43,225 nt of DNA from Primorskyibacter sedentarius (GCF_004342065.1 NZ_SLZU01000026.1:1-43225); one strand, 5' to 3'. Positions 17,254 through 24,966 are shown, counted from the stretch's first letter. Numbers and translations are program-made. Notes: a model not told the origin generated them from the letters alone.

Positions 17254-17319
17254 GCCGACGACGCAGCGACCTCCCATGCCTGTTACCGGGGGTCCCACCG
17301 GATGGCGATGCAGCCGGGC

Positions 17320-18402
17320 CTAACGCTCGGCAATCGCCATCCGGCCTTTCAGATACTCGCCGTATTGGCCGAGTGAAAAGATGAACACCCAGTAGATTGC
17401 CGCCACGAAGATGTAGACTTCGAGGTAATGGGGCGACCACTCGCCGGTACCGAATGCCGCCTTGGCCGAGGCCAGAACATCAAAGAACCCGATGATGATG
17501 ACAATCGCGGTTTCCTTGAACGTCACCACAACCATGTTGATCGTGCTGGGCAAGGCGTGCCGAAACACCTGCGGCAGGATCAGCCGGAACATGATGCTCC
17601 AATACCCTAAGCCCAACGCCTTGCCTGCCTCGAACTGTCCTTTTGGAATGGCCTGGAACGCGCCGCGAAACACCTCTGCCTGATAGCAGGCAAAGAACAG
17701 CGCAAAGGCGACGATGACCCGCCAGATCTTGTCCCCCTCCAGCCAACTTGGCAGCAAGATCGGCAGCACAACGGCCGCTGTGAACAACGTGGTAAGCAAC
17801 GGCAGGGATCGAATGAAATCGATCAGGACCATCGCGAACAACCGGACAACCGGCATTTCCGACCGCCGCATCAAGGCCAGCCCCAAGCCCATTGGCATGC
17901 CCAAAAGCACAACCGCTGAAAACAAAAACAATGTCAGCGCCAAACCACCCCACCCATCGGTAGTGACCTGACGCAGCCCCAGCAGACTGCCCTCCATCAA
18001 CAGGTAGTAGGTTGCGAACCCGACGACCCAAAGAACCGCCAGCCGCCAGGCGCTCCACGCTGCCGGAAAACAGGACAGGATCACGGTCGCGATAATGGCA
18101 ACACAAGCCAGCGTCGAGCGCCAGTGTTCTTCATAAGGATACAAGCCAAACAGGATGAGGCGGTGGCGCGCATCGATAACGGACCAGCATGCGCCCGATG
18201 TGTCACCACAACGCGCCACGTCTTTGGCCGACCAAACTGCGCTGAGGATGGCCCAATCGACAGCAAGCCATATGCAATAGGCCAGACCGCCGTAGACAAG
18301 AATGGAGATGACAGAGGCCAAGGGTGTCCCAAACCCGCGCTTGCGGAAAGATGCCGCCCAAAGGCCAAGACGTTGCGTGGTGTCAGCGTAAGACATTCTC
18401 AT
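17320..18402 (-). CDS. aapM: Amino-acid ABC transporter permease (AapM type)
   Basis: A 360-residue inner-membrane permease with about eight hydrophobic segments. The C-terminal half carries the polar-amino-acid HisM/GlnP-type EAA loop (YQAEVFRGAFQAIPKGQFEA...GLGYW). The large extra N-terminal half with a periplasmic loop (SAKDVARCGDTSGACWSVID) is typical of AapM/BztC rather than the short HisM. It starts 1 base after aapQ stops. Together with AapQ it forms the channel for the binding protein at 19604-20638; the ATPase is at 2910-3647. The substrate is an amino-acid-like compound. Confidence 0.85.
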   Translation of the reverse strand: MRMSYADTTQRLGLWAASFRKRGFGTPLASVISILVYGGLAYCIWLAVDWAILSAVWSAKDVARCGDTSGACWSVIDARHRLILFGLYPYEEHWRSTLACVAIIATVILSCFPAAWSAWRLAVLWVVGFATYYLLMEGSLLGLRQVTTDGWGGLALTLFLFSAVVLLGMPMGLGLALMRRSEMPVVRLFAMVLIDFIRSLPLLTTLFTAAVVLPILLPSWLEGDKIWRVIVAFALFFACYQAEVFRGAFQAIPKGQFEAGKALGLGYWSIMFRLILPQVFRHALPSTINMVVVTFKETAIVIIIGFFDVLASAKAAFGTGEWSPHYLEVYIFVAAIYWVFIFSLGQYGEYLKGRMAIAER

Positions 18403-18403
18403 C

Positions 18404-19546
18404 TCAGTGCGCCTTGAGTTGCAGCCGCGCGTTCAGCCAGTTGACGAACAGTGCGATTGAGAAATTGACCAGAAGGAAGGCCGCCATCAGCAGGAAAATC
18501 AATTCCAGCGTCTGCCCGGATTGGGTGATCGAATTGGAAACGATGTAGAACAGATCGCTATACCCGATTGCGATACCGATGGTTGTGGCTTTCATGATGA
18601 ATATCCACTGATTGCCAAGTGGCGGCACAATACTGCGCAGCGCCATTGGCACCTTGATCCGCCCCCAGATCGCGCCCGGGCTAAGGCCCAGTGCCTGTCC
18701 AGCTTCGGTCAGCCCGCGCGGGACCTGATTCAGGCCACCGCGCACGACTTCGGCAATATAGGCGCTCCCGTACAGCGTGATCGACGTGATCATGGCGACC
18801 AGTTCAACAGGGACGGTAATTCCGCCCACAAAGCGCAGGCCTTTGAGTTCAGGGATCGACAGGATGGTTCCACCTTCGGGACGCAAAACAACAGCCGTGA
18901 CCGCGCAAAGCAACACAGACGTCGCCAGCCAAATGCCGAAGCCCCGTAACAGCGGCACCTTGCGCAGGATCAGCGCCACAGCAAGCGCCAGCAGCGTCAA
19001 CAATAGCCCCAAGGCAACACCAAGCGACAGGTTGAGCCCCGGCATCATCAACCCCCGGTTCGACACAAACACCGCATCCGCGATAGTCACTGCCTGACGC
19101 GGACCGGGAAAATGGATCAGGACGGAATACAGGAAAACTGCCTGCAGGATCAGCGGAATGTTTCGGAAAATCTGCACATAGACCGTCGCAGCCGCATTGA
19201 TCGCCGGATGCGCGGAATCACGTGCGGTCCCGATGATCAATCCAAGGATAGTCGACAGAAATATGCTGACGAAGCCGACGAAAAGCGTGTTGCCGAAGCC
19301 AACCAGGAGCGTGCGCCAATATGGATCGTCGATCGACCGTTCGACGAGAGAAAAACTGTAATCCCAACCGGTTGCGCGATCCAGAAAGCCAAATCCGCTG
19401 GTGATACCAAGTGCGGCCAGGTTCTGCTGCGCACTGCGCACCGCGCCCAAGATTGCAATGACCGTCACGGCCAACAGAAGCGTTTGGATGATCAGCTTGC
19501 GGCGCCTGGATCTGGCGCGCAGGTCTTCGGTCGTCGTCATGTCCAT
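18404..19546 (-). CDS. aapQ: Amino-acid ABC transporter permease (AapQ type)
   Basis: A 380-residue permease with multiple membrane segments. It carries the AapQ/BztB hallmark QQNLAALGITSGFGFLDRATGWD near the N-terminus and the EAA loop YIAEVVRGGLNQVPRGLTEAGQALGLSP in the C-terminal half. A long insertion between early helices is normal for AapQ. The gene follows the binding-protein gene after a GC-rich hairpin and precedes aapM directly. A second ATG two codons inside is an equally good start. Confidence 0.87.
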   Translation of the reverse strand: MDMTTTEDLRARSRRRKLIIQTLLLAVTVIAILGAVRSAQQNLAALGITSGFGFLDRATGWDYSFSLVERSIDDPYWRTLLVGFGNTLFVGFVSIFLSTILGLIIGTARDSAHPAINAAATVYVQIFRNIPLILQAVFLYSVLIHFPGPRQAVTIADAVFVSNRGLMMPGLNLSLGVALGLLLTLLALAVALILRKVPLLRGFGIWLATSVLLCAVTAVVLRPEGGTILSIPELKGLRFVGGITVPVELVAMITSITLYGSAYIAEVVRGGLNQVPRGLTEAGQALGLSPGAIWGRIKVPMALRSIVPPLGNQWIFIMKATTIGIAIGYSDLFYIVSNSITQSGQTLELIFLLMAAFLLVNFSIALFVNWLNARLQLKAH

Positions 19547-19566
19547 TTTCCCGGACCTAATGATAA

Positions 19567-19591
19567 GGGACCGCCCCGAATGGAGCGGCCC
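19567..19591 (-). terminator. Intercistronic GC-rich hairpin after the binding-protein gene
   Basis: On the minus strand GGGCCGCTCC, loop ATTC, GGGGCGGTCCC folds into a strong bulged stem between the binding-protein stop (19604) and aapQ (19546). There is no T-run. Such hairpins commonly protect the upstream message, giving more binding protein than permease. Partial termination is also possible. Confidence 0.5.
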
Positions 19592-19603
19592 GGCTGTTCA
19601 GAG

Positions 19604-20638
19604 TCAGTCAAGGATGGGCGCGTAGAGAACGCCGCCATGGCTCCACAGGTTGTTGAGACCACGTTCCAGCTTGTAAGGGCTGCCTTCGCCCAGATTGCGA
19701 TCATAGATTTCGCCAAAGTTACCTACCGCAGCAATCATTTCCCGCGCCCAGGTATCGCGGATGCCCAGACGCTCGCCCATGCCCGGCTCCACACCCAATA
19801 GGCGTGCAACCCGCGGATTGGGTGGGTTGGCGACCATTTCGTCGACATTGGCCGAGGTGATGCCCTCTTCTTCGGCAATCAGCAAAGACGCGATTGTCCA
19901 GTTCACCATGTCGACAAACCCGTCGTCGCCCTGACGCATTGCAGCGGCGATTGGTTCGCTGGACAGCTGATCGTTCAGGATGACATGCGCGTCGGGATTG
20001 TCGATTTCTGTGGCGCGCAAGACGGCCAGGAACGGGCCCCATGCTGCAAACGCGTCGCACCGGTTCGCCAGATAGGCCGAACGCAACTCAGCGGCGCTTT
20101 CATAGGAAATATTGTTGGTCGTGACACCAATCGTCTGCAGATAGTTTGCGACGATGCGTTCAATCGTAGTCCCGGCTTCGACGCAGACCGTCCCACCTTC
20201 AAGCCCGGTCGCATCGGTGATCCCCAGATCGCCATGCGCCATGATTTGGGTGCCGCCAAAGAAATATGGAAGGCTGAACTGAAGACCCAGTTCGGTATCG
20301 CGGCCCATGGTCCAACCGGTGGCCTTGATGATGACGTCGACGTCGCCCGATTGAAGCGCCGGGAAACGTTGCGCCCAACTGAGCGGAACAATCTGTGCCT
20401 TCTCCGGATCGCCAAGGATAGCAGTGGTCAGGGCGCGGCACAGGTCAATATCCAGACCCTTCCACTCATTTTTGTCATTCACTTCGACAAAGCCGAAATA
20501 GCTGCCGTTGTGGCCGGAACACAGCATGGTCCCGCGCTCCATGATCTGGGTGACCGTTGCGCTTTGTGCGGATGCCGTTGTTGCCGACAACGTCGTCAGT
20601 GCGGCGACTGTAGCGCCAATTGCGATAAGAGACTTCAT
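19604..20638 (-). CDS. aapJ: Amino-acid ABC transporter substrate-binding protein (AapJ type)
   Basis: A 344-residue periplasmic binding protein. The signal peptide is MKSLIAIGATVAALTTLSATTASAQ. It is followed by the SBP_bac_3 fold typical of AapJ/BztA: RGTMLCSGHNGSYFGFVE, GLDIDLCRALTTAILGDPEK, then the C-terminal region ending NNLWSHGGVLYAP. The start at 20638 has AAGGAGG 6 bases upstream; an in-frame ATG at 20692 would begin inside the operator. It leads the three-gene transport operon. The family binds a range of L-amino acids, and the clustering with an S-oxide reductase suggests an amino-acid sulfoxide or related molecule. That specificity is inference. Confidence 0.88.
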   Translation of the reverse strand: MKSLIAIGATVAALTTLSATTASAQSATVTQIMERGTMLCSGHNGSYFGFVEVNDKNEWKGLDIDLCRALTTAILGDPEKAQIVPLSWAQRFPALQSGDVDVIIKATGWTMGRDTELGLQFSLPYFFGGTQIMAHGDLGITDATGLEGGTVCVEAGTTIERIVANYLQTIGVTTNNISYESAAELRSAYLANRCDAFAAWGPFLAVLRATEIDNPDAHVILNDQLSSEPIAAAMRQGDDGFVDMVNWTIASLLIAEEEGITSANVDEMVANPPNPRVARLLGVEPGMGERLGIRDTWAREMIAAVGNFGEIYDRNLGEGSPYKLERGLNNLWSHGGVLYAPILD

Positions 20639-20654
20639 GATGCCCTCCTTGTTT

Positions 20655-20690
20655 GTTCTATATATCGGCACATATGTATTGACATGCAGC
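20655..20690. promoter_or_regulatory. Putative operator upstream of the transporter operon
   Basis: GTTCTATATATCGGCACA (20655-20672) repeats the right half-site seen at 11784-11801 (GTTCTATATATCAACACA). Its core matches the reverse complement of the left half at 15339 exactly in TATATCGGCACA. A second, looser copy, TGTATTGACATG, lies at 20675-20686 in direct orientation. No 40-bp palindrome is formed here, so binding geometry may differ. It lies 17-50 bases upstream of the aapJ start. Confidence 0.5.
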
Positions 20691-20810
20691 ATTCATGCGT
20701 CTCTCCATTGAGTCAACAAAATTCTGACACGGCGGCAAGAACTGAGCGCAAAATGGTCGAAGTCGAACAAATATGGAGCGAAGCAGGGTTTGTGTGAATC
20801 CCGGAGGCCT

Positions 20811-20893
20811 TGATGATGTGACCGCCCCCCGACGGCATCAATGTGCCAAGGTGGGTCTGCGATGATCCACAAAAAAGGACGGTCACATCATCA
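20811..20893. repeat. 14-bp inverted repeat, probable insertion-sequence end remnant
   Basis: TGATGATGTGACCG (20811-20824) is the exact reverse complement of CGGTCACATCATCA (20880-20893), 55 bases apart. Downstream, IRALTDTEFLLL can be read (about 20889-20924), which looks like the start of a transposase whose ATG has changed to ATC, before a stop. The stretch 20691-20954 holds no other gene that I can see. I read it as a decayed IS end; a structured leader is less likely. Confidence 0.35.
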
Positions 20894-20954
20894 GAGCCTT
20901 GACGGATACGGAATTTTTGTTGCTCGATAGAGTTGCATTATAAGGAGGGTTTCA

Positions 20955-22244
20955 ATGCGCATTCTGCTCAGCGCCCTTGCAATTCTGATTGGAACAGAAA
21001 TTTCGGCAGACGATCTGGCAGATTACCAGTCTCGAGATTTTGCTACTGAGGCCCGTGAGGCGCTGAGAACAGGGGATCGCACCGCGGCAATTGTCGCCGC
21101 ATTAAAGGGTCTACCAAAAGAGCCGGACGATAATGATCTCGCGCGGTTCGGCGATGCCTACGAGGTGCTTGTTCGCGCAGCCATTTCCAGATCAGTTCGA
21201 CTTGACCTGCCCGTCATGTCCGTCTTTGAATTTGATGGCACTGGCACCCGTCTTGCGAGCGTCGGTCTGTTTCCCTCACACGACGGCGACCAGTCGCGAA
21301 GCGGCCTGGTACTTTGGGATCCGCGAAATGCAGAAAAGGTGGCCGAACTCCTTCCGATCGAAGCCTTGACGGACGGCGGATGGGGGGTGCAGGCGCCTGC
21401 ATTCTCGCCCGACGGGCGCTTCCTTGTTCAGATAGCCCCTCCCAAGGGTGTGGCCGTGGTGTTCGATGCCGAATCGGGTGCCGAGATCATCCGCCTGCCA
21501 GGGCACGAGCCTGGTACGCTCCCCAACACCGGGGGAGCCGCTTTTTCGCGTGATGGATCGCTACTCTTGACTCTGGGAGCTTCACCGACGGTCGCACATC
21601 TCTGGGACACTACTGACTGGCAACGCGTGGCGAGCGCGGCATTCGGCGATTTCACGCTTCTCAGCCCTATTGATGGCGGACGAGACGGTGTGATGCATTT
21701 TATCGCTGGTGACGTCGCACAGGGCAACCCGCCGCCGGTAGAACTTTGGAAGATCGGACGAGAAGGCGCCACTAAGGTACATCGCTTTCCATCGGAGCCC
21801 TCCGGCCTTGGCGCACATTGGGGGCGCATGGCGACGGATGATGAAGATCGTGTTTTTGCGATGCCGAACGGCAATTTCGACCTCGTCGTCTTTGAACGTG
21901 CGACAGGAAGTGAATTGGCGAGGCTTCCAGCCTCTATCATCGGTCAATCGACAGGGATCGTGGCCCCATCCGGAGATGGTGTGTTGCTGCTTTCCTCAAT
22001 TGACGGGTTGCCGCGTCGCCTGAACTTCGACGGCACCGATGCTTTGCTGCAATCCTCAGACAAGTTGGCTGGGATCCATGGCGTGTTCTCACTTGGGGGA
22101 GAGTTGATCGGTGGATCGCCCGACACTCTGGACTATCGAGGAAGCGATATGCCACGGGGTCCCGAACTTTATCGGGTCATGATGTCATCACTTCCAGACG
22201 ACACGAGGGCGGAAATTGCCGCCGAACAAGTGGTGCTCGAATGA
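20955..22244 (+). CDS. Secreted WD40-like beta-propeller protein
   Basis: A 429-residue protein with a short signal peptide (MRILLSALAILIGTEISA) and AAGGAGG 8 bases before the ATG. Repeats of the WD40/YVTN type are visible: PAFSPDGRFLVQIAPPKG, AVVFDAESGAEIIRLPGHEP, AAFSRDGSLLLTLGASPTVA-HLWDTTDW and VVFERATGSELARL. The first 60 residues after the signal are helical (FATEAREALRTGDRTAAIVAAL) and could be a TPR-like cap. Such proteins usually scaffold or bind peptides; no catalytic site is evident. The next gene overlaps or follows closely, suggesting a two-gene operon. It lies between two IS remnants, and its role is unknown. Confidence 0.7.
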   Translation: MRILLSALAILIGTEISADDLADYQSRDFATEAREALRTGDRTAAIVAALKGLPKEPDDNDLARFGDAYEVLVRAAISRSVRLDLPVMSVFEFDGTGTRLASVGLFPSHDGDQSRSGLVLWDPRNAEKVAELLPIEALTDGGWGVQAPAFSPDGRFLVQIAPPKGVAVVFDAESGAEIIRLPGHEPGTLPNTGGAAFSRDGSLLLTLGASPTVAHLWDTTDWQRVASAAFGDFTLLSPIDGGRDGVMHFIAGDVAQGNPPPVELWKIGREGATKVHRFPSEPSGLGAHWGRMATDDEDRVFAMPNGNFDLVVFERATGSELARLPASIIGQSTGIVAPSGDGVLLLSSIDGLPRRLNFDGTDALLQSSDKLAGIHGVFSLGGELIGGSPDTLDYRGSDMPRGPELYRVMMSSLPDDTRAEIAAEQVVLE

Positions 22245-22270
22245 AAGTCGAACTGAAAGTAGACGCTGCC

Positions 22271-22756
22271 ATGACCAGACTTATGATCGCACTTTTGATT
22301 TCCTGCCTGCCTGCGACCGGGGTTCTCGCCGAATGGGCGATGAGACCACCGAAGGCGGGTGACGATAACGGCAGCGCCGTCGTACAAAATGCCGAAGGTC
22401 ACCGACTGAAAATCGGATGCGGAAACGGCGGCAGCATTGCCATTTCCCTTACCCCGGACACTCGCCCAGCTGATTTGAAATTCGTTGGCGACGGCGCGGT
22501 CATCTATTTCCGGGTTGATGGTGGCAGGCCTTTGCAGATGCCAGCGACCTGTGGCACTCAAGGGTGCTATCAGGATTTCATGTTGGGTGGCGAGCCTTGG
22601 CCGATCAGTCAGATGCGCGCGATTACCTCGGCCTTGCGCGTCGGATCGAGTGTCGATGTCTTGCTCGGTGGCAAAATCATGTCGCGTTTCGATCTATCCG
22701 GCTCGTCCGCCGCTCTCAGCGAATTGGAAGCTCGAACGCAGTGCGATGGTCTTTGA
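22271..22756 (+). CDS. Small periplasmic protein of unknown function
   Basis: A 161-residue protein. From the ATG at 22271 it begins with a clear signal peptide, MTRLMIALLISCLPATGVLA. An in-frame ATG at 22241 overlaps the stop of the preceding gene (ATGA) and is an alternative start. The mature part has paired cysteines (IGCGNGG, ATCGTQGC, and a final QC), suggesting disulfides. Its second half (ISQMRAITSALRVGSSVDVLLGGKIMSRFDLSGSSAALSELE) is reminiscent of periplasmic beta-sandwich proteins such as IalB/DUF1176-like ones, but I cannot place it firmly. It is probably co-transcribed with the WD40-like gene. Confidence 0.6.
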   Translation: MTRLMIALLISCLPATGVLAEWAMRPPKAGDDNGSAVVQNAEGHRLKIGCGNGGSIAISLTPDTRPADLKFVGDGAVIYFRVDGGRPLQMPATCGTQGCYQDFMLGGEPWPISQMRAITSALRVGSSVDVLLGGKIMSRFDLSGSSAALSELEARTQCDGL

Positions 22757-23012
22757 CAGATCTCTGGATTTCGAGGCGGTCTGGCACGATCAAACAGCGG
22801 GGATCATTGTCAGTTTGAATTGATTCAGGCATGATCGAGGGGCCCCCACCAAGAAAGAAAACCGGTTGGCAGAAACGTTACAACGAGGCGCCCATCTAAC
22901 AGGCCGCCGAATTAGTCGCCGCTTGAACACGTTGTTCTGCCGATGGGGTGAATGCGGTGTTCGCTGGTCAACAAGGGCGGCGGTTATCGGCCCCATGCAG
23001 CCACCATGCGCT
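22757..23012. other. Gene-free stretch, probably the outer end of an IS5-type remnant
   Basis: No credible gene. TTGATTCAGGCATGATCG near 22817 resembles the GATTCA-type termini of IS5-group elements, and the minus-strand transposase fragment stops at 23013. This suggests that the remnant spans about 22817-23115. The boundary is a guess. Confidence 0.3.
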
Positions 23013-23115
23013 TCATGCTGCCAGCAATCTTGGCAATCGGGCCAGGTTATTGGCGGCCATCGTCAGAATGAAGCGGGATCTTACCCGTTCGACACCACGA
23101 TAGACGGTTTGCGCC
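23013..23115 (-). pseudogene. C-terminal fragment of an IS5-family transposase
   Basis: Read on the minus strand from the edge of the IS3 element, the frame gives AQTVYRGVERVRSRFILTMA, continuing to ANNLARLPRLLAA and a stop at 23013. RG.ERV...F.LTMAANNLARLPRLLAA is the usual C-terminus of IS5-family (DDE, IS4-like) transposases. All upstream coding sequence is missing because the IS3-family element begins at 23116. Confidence 0.65.
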
Positions 23116-23149
23116 TGAGCCGCCCCAATTGAGTGGTCCACATTGAAAG

Positions 23150-23965
23150 TTAGTGCATGATTGGCCTTTGGTCCATCAAGACGATGGTTTCAGGCGCTGG
23201 CGGGCGGTAGCCCAATGCACTGTGTGGTCGCTTGGTGTTGTAGTGGTTCCTCCATCGTTCGATGATGATTTGGGCTTCACGCAGCGAGTAAAAGATCTCG
23301 CCGTTCAGCAGCTCGTCGCGCATCCGCCCGTTGAAGCTTTCGCAATAACCGTTTTCCCAGGGTGACCCCGGCTCGATGTATGCAGTCTTGGCACCAACGG
23401 CTTTGATCCAATCCCTGACGGCCTCAGCGATGAACTCTGGGCCATTGTCCGACCTGATATAGGCTGGCACACCACGCAGAATGAACAGGTCTGTCAGAGC
23501 GTCGATGACCTCAGTCGAGTTCAGCTTGCGTTTTACCCGGATTGCCAAACATTCTCGGCTGTGTTCATCCAAGATGTTGAGCGTCCTGAACGCCCTGCCA
23601 TCTTCGGTTCGGTGATGCACAAAGTCATAAGACCAGACATGGTTGCGATACTCAGGTCGCAAACGGACGCACGACCCATCATTGAGCCAGAGCCGTCCCT
23701 TCTTTGGTTGTTTCATCGGCACTTTAAGCCCCTCGCGTCGCCATAAGCGTTCAACCCGCTTGTCGTTGATCTGCCAGCCTGCGTCCCTCAGCAAAGCCGC
23801 AACCCGGCGGTAGCCATATCGGCCATACTGGCGCGTCAATTCGATCATATCCGCGACCAAGCGCTCTTCGTCAGCACGCCCACGTGGCAATCGACGTTGT
23901 GTGGATCGGTGCTGGCCCAACACGCGACAAACCCGTCGCTCAGAAACCTTGAACTGACTGCGCAC
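23150..23965 (-). CDS. IS3-family transposase OrfB (DDE integrase part)
   Basis: 271 residues from the internal ATG at 23965. The frame is open upstream to about 24010 and is normally reached by -1 frameshifting from orfA, giving an OrfAB fusion that continues [19 protein letters not shown]. An HTH_21-like region ([15 protein letters not shown]) is followed by the rve catalytic core with Asp in WSYDFVH, Asp in RSDNGPEF and Glu in [15 protein letters not shown]. All three DDE residues are intact, so the element may still be active. The wording of the core fits the IS407-like subgroup. Confidence 0.85.
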   Translation of the reverse strand: MRSQFKVSERRVCRVLGQHRSTQRRLPRGRADEERLVADMIELTRQYGRYGYRRVAALLRDAGWQINDKRVERLWRREGLKVPMKQPKKGRLWLNDGSCVRLRPEYRNHVWSYDFVHHRTEDGRAFRTLNILDEHSRECLAIRVKRKLNSTEVIDALTDLFILRGVPAYIRSDNGPEFIAEAVRDWIKAVGAKTAYIEPGSPWENGYCESFNGRMRDELLNGEIFYSLREAQIIIERWRNHYNTKRPHSALGYRPPAPETIVLMDQRPIMH

Positions 23966-23997
23966 ATGATCGATGCAGGCCCGCCTACGCGAGGGGC

Positions 23998-24276
23998 TCA
24001 GAAGTTTCCCGATGCGGCCTCCTTTAGGATCAGCTTGTCCAATGTCAGGTCAGAAACTGCCCGGCGAAGGCGCTCGTTCTCTTTCTGTAGCCGCTTCAGT
24101 TCCTTGAGCTGTTCTGTGCCCATTCCGCCGTACTTCTTCTTCCAGCGATAATAGGTTTGTTCAGTCACGCTGATCTGTCTGATTGCATCAATCCGGGGCA
24201 TACCTTGCCCCATCAGAACTTCAACTTGCCGCAACTTCACAACAATCTCTTCAGGCTTGGGTCTCTTAATGGCCAT
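23998..24276 (-). CDS. IS3-family transposase OrfA (helix-turn-helix part)
   Basis: A 92-residue HTH_8-type Orf[19 protein letters not shown], then [18 protein letters not shown] and a leucine-zipper-like [20 protein letters not shown] tail used for multimerisation. It ends GNF-stop. The CTAAAGGAGG region about 35 bases before the stop, or the GGGAAAC just before it, could serve as the slippery site for -1 frameshifting into orfB. It is intact and presumably functional in IS transposition. Confidence 0.85.
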   Translation of the reverse strand: MAIKRPKPEEIVVKLRQVEVLMGQGMPRIDAIRQISVTEQTYYRWKKKYGGMGTEQLKELKRLQKENERLRRAVSDLTLDKLILKEAASGNF

Positions 24277-24333
24277 CTCTGGTCCTCCGCTTTCCTAACT
24301 ATAGGGGCGGACCACTTTAAAGGGGGAGGCTCA

Positions 24334-24966
24334 CGGGCCTGGACAGCGCTGGCGGTCGTGCATCTGCTTCAAATGGAGGGTGCGCAAACCATAGAGGCGT
24401 TTGAAGATCACCTGACGCGCCGTATTGCAGCCACAGAGCGTGCGGTTCAACTGTCACCCAACGACCCCGAGACTCTGATCCAGGCAACGTTCCTGCATGG
24501 CCGCGCGGGCGACCATGCAGCCGCCGAGGCAGCCCTACGCAAAGCGGTCGCGCTTGGCCGCAATAACCCTGACATTCTTGCGCAGGCCGCTTGGGGTGGC
24601 GCGCGGCGGGCGCCGGTTGGCGCGGATGCTATCGCTTGGGCCAGACGTGCTTTCGAGTTCAATTCCTTGCCTCCGCCGTGGTACAATGCGGCGCTGGCGA
24701 CCGCAGCCTTTTATGCAGAGGATTATGCGTTGGCGGAAGAAGCATATGGCAAGGCGCCGCTTATGACCGAACTAATGTACAGGCACGCAGCGACCTCCGC
24801 CGGACTTGGCAAGCTGCAAAAGGCCGCCGACCTTCTCGACCGCGCCAAAGCCCAGCTTCCAGAAGGACTGACTATTGCCGATCTGGAAGCGGCAGACGGC
24901 AACACATTCCCGCCCTATGTTGCTCGACTGACCGAACTTCTCGACCGCATTGGCCACGAACGATGA
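24334..24966 (+). pseudogene. TPR-containing C-terminal remnant cut by the IS (adenylate-cyclase-type tail)
   Basis: From the IS edge the frame reads RAWTALAVVHLLQMEGAQ and continues for about 210 residues with helical TPR-like units (ATERAVQLSPNDPETLIQAT, AALRKAVALGRNNPDILAQA, AEEAYGKAPLM, LQKAADLLDRAKAQLP). This arrangement is the tail of larger multi-domain proteins, most often class III adenylate/guanylate cyclases or CadC-like regulators with TPR tails in this group. The assignment is by resemblance. The 5' part is missing: the IS supplies the upstream sequence, and the region beyond the IS is unrelated. The open frame runs back into the IS, but that part is not coding for this protein. 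Confidence 0.65.

Larger units (their letters stand above)
23116..24333 (-). mobile_element. Complete IS3-family insertion sequence, about 1218 bp
   Basis: The element is bounded by imperfect terminal inverted repeats: TGAGCCGCCCCAATTGAGTG at 23116 and, on the other strand from 24333, TGAGCCTCCCCCTTTAAAGTG, both continuing to GTCC. The ends are TG...CA as expected. Inside are orfA and orfB in a -1 frame relationship. No 3-bp target duplication is seen (GCC on the left, CGG on the right). Different broken genes lie on the two sides, so a recombination or deletion has probably joined unrelated flanks. Confidence 0.8.

Noticed and set aside
24157-24333. An apparent N-terminal extension of the TPR protein.
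   Set aside because: These codons lie within the IS, antisense to orfA. The native protein sequence only begins at the IS boundary.
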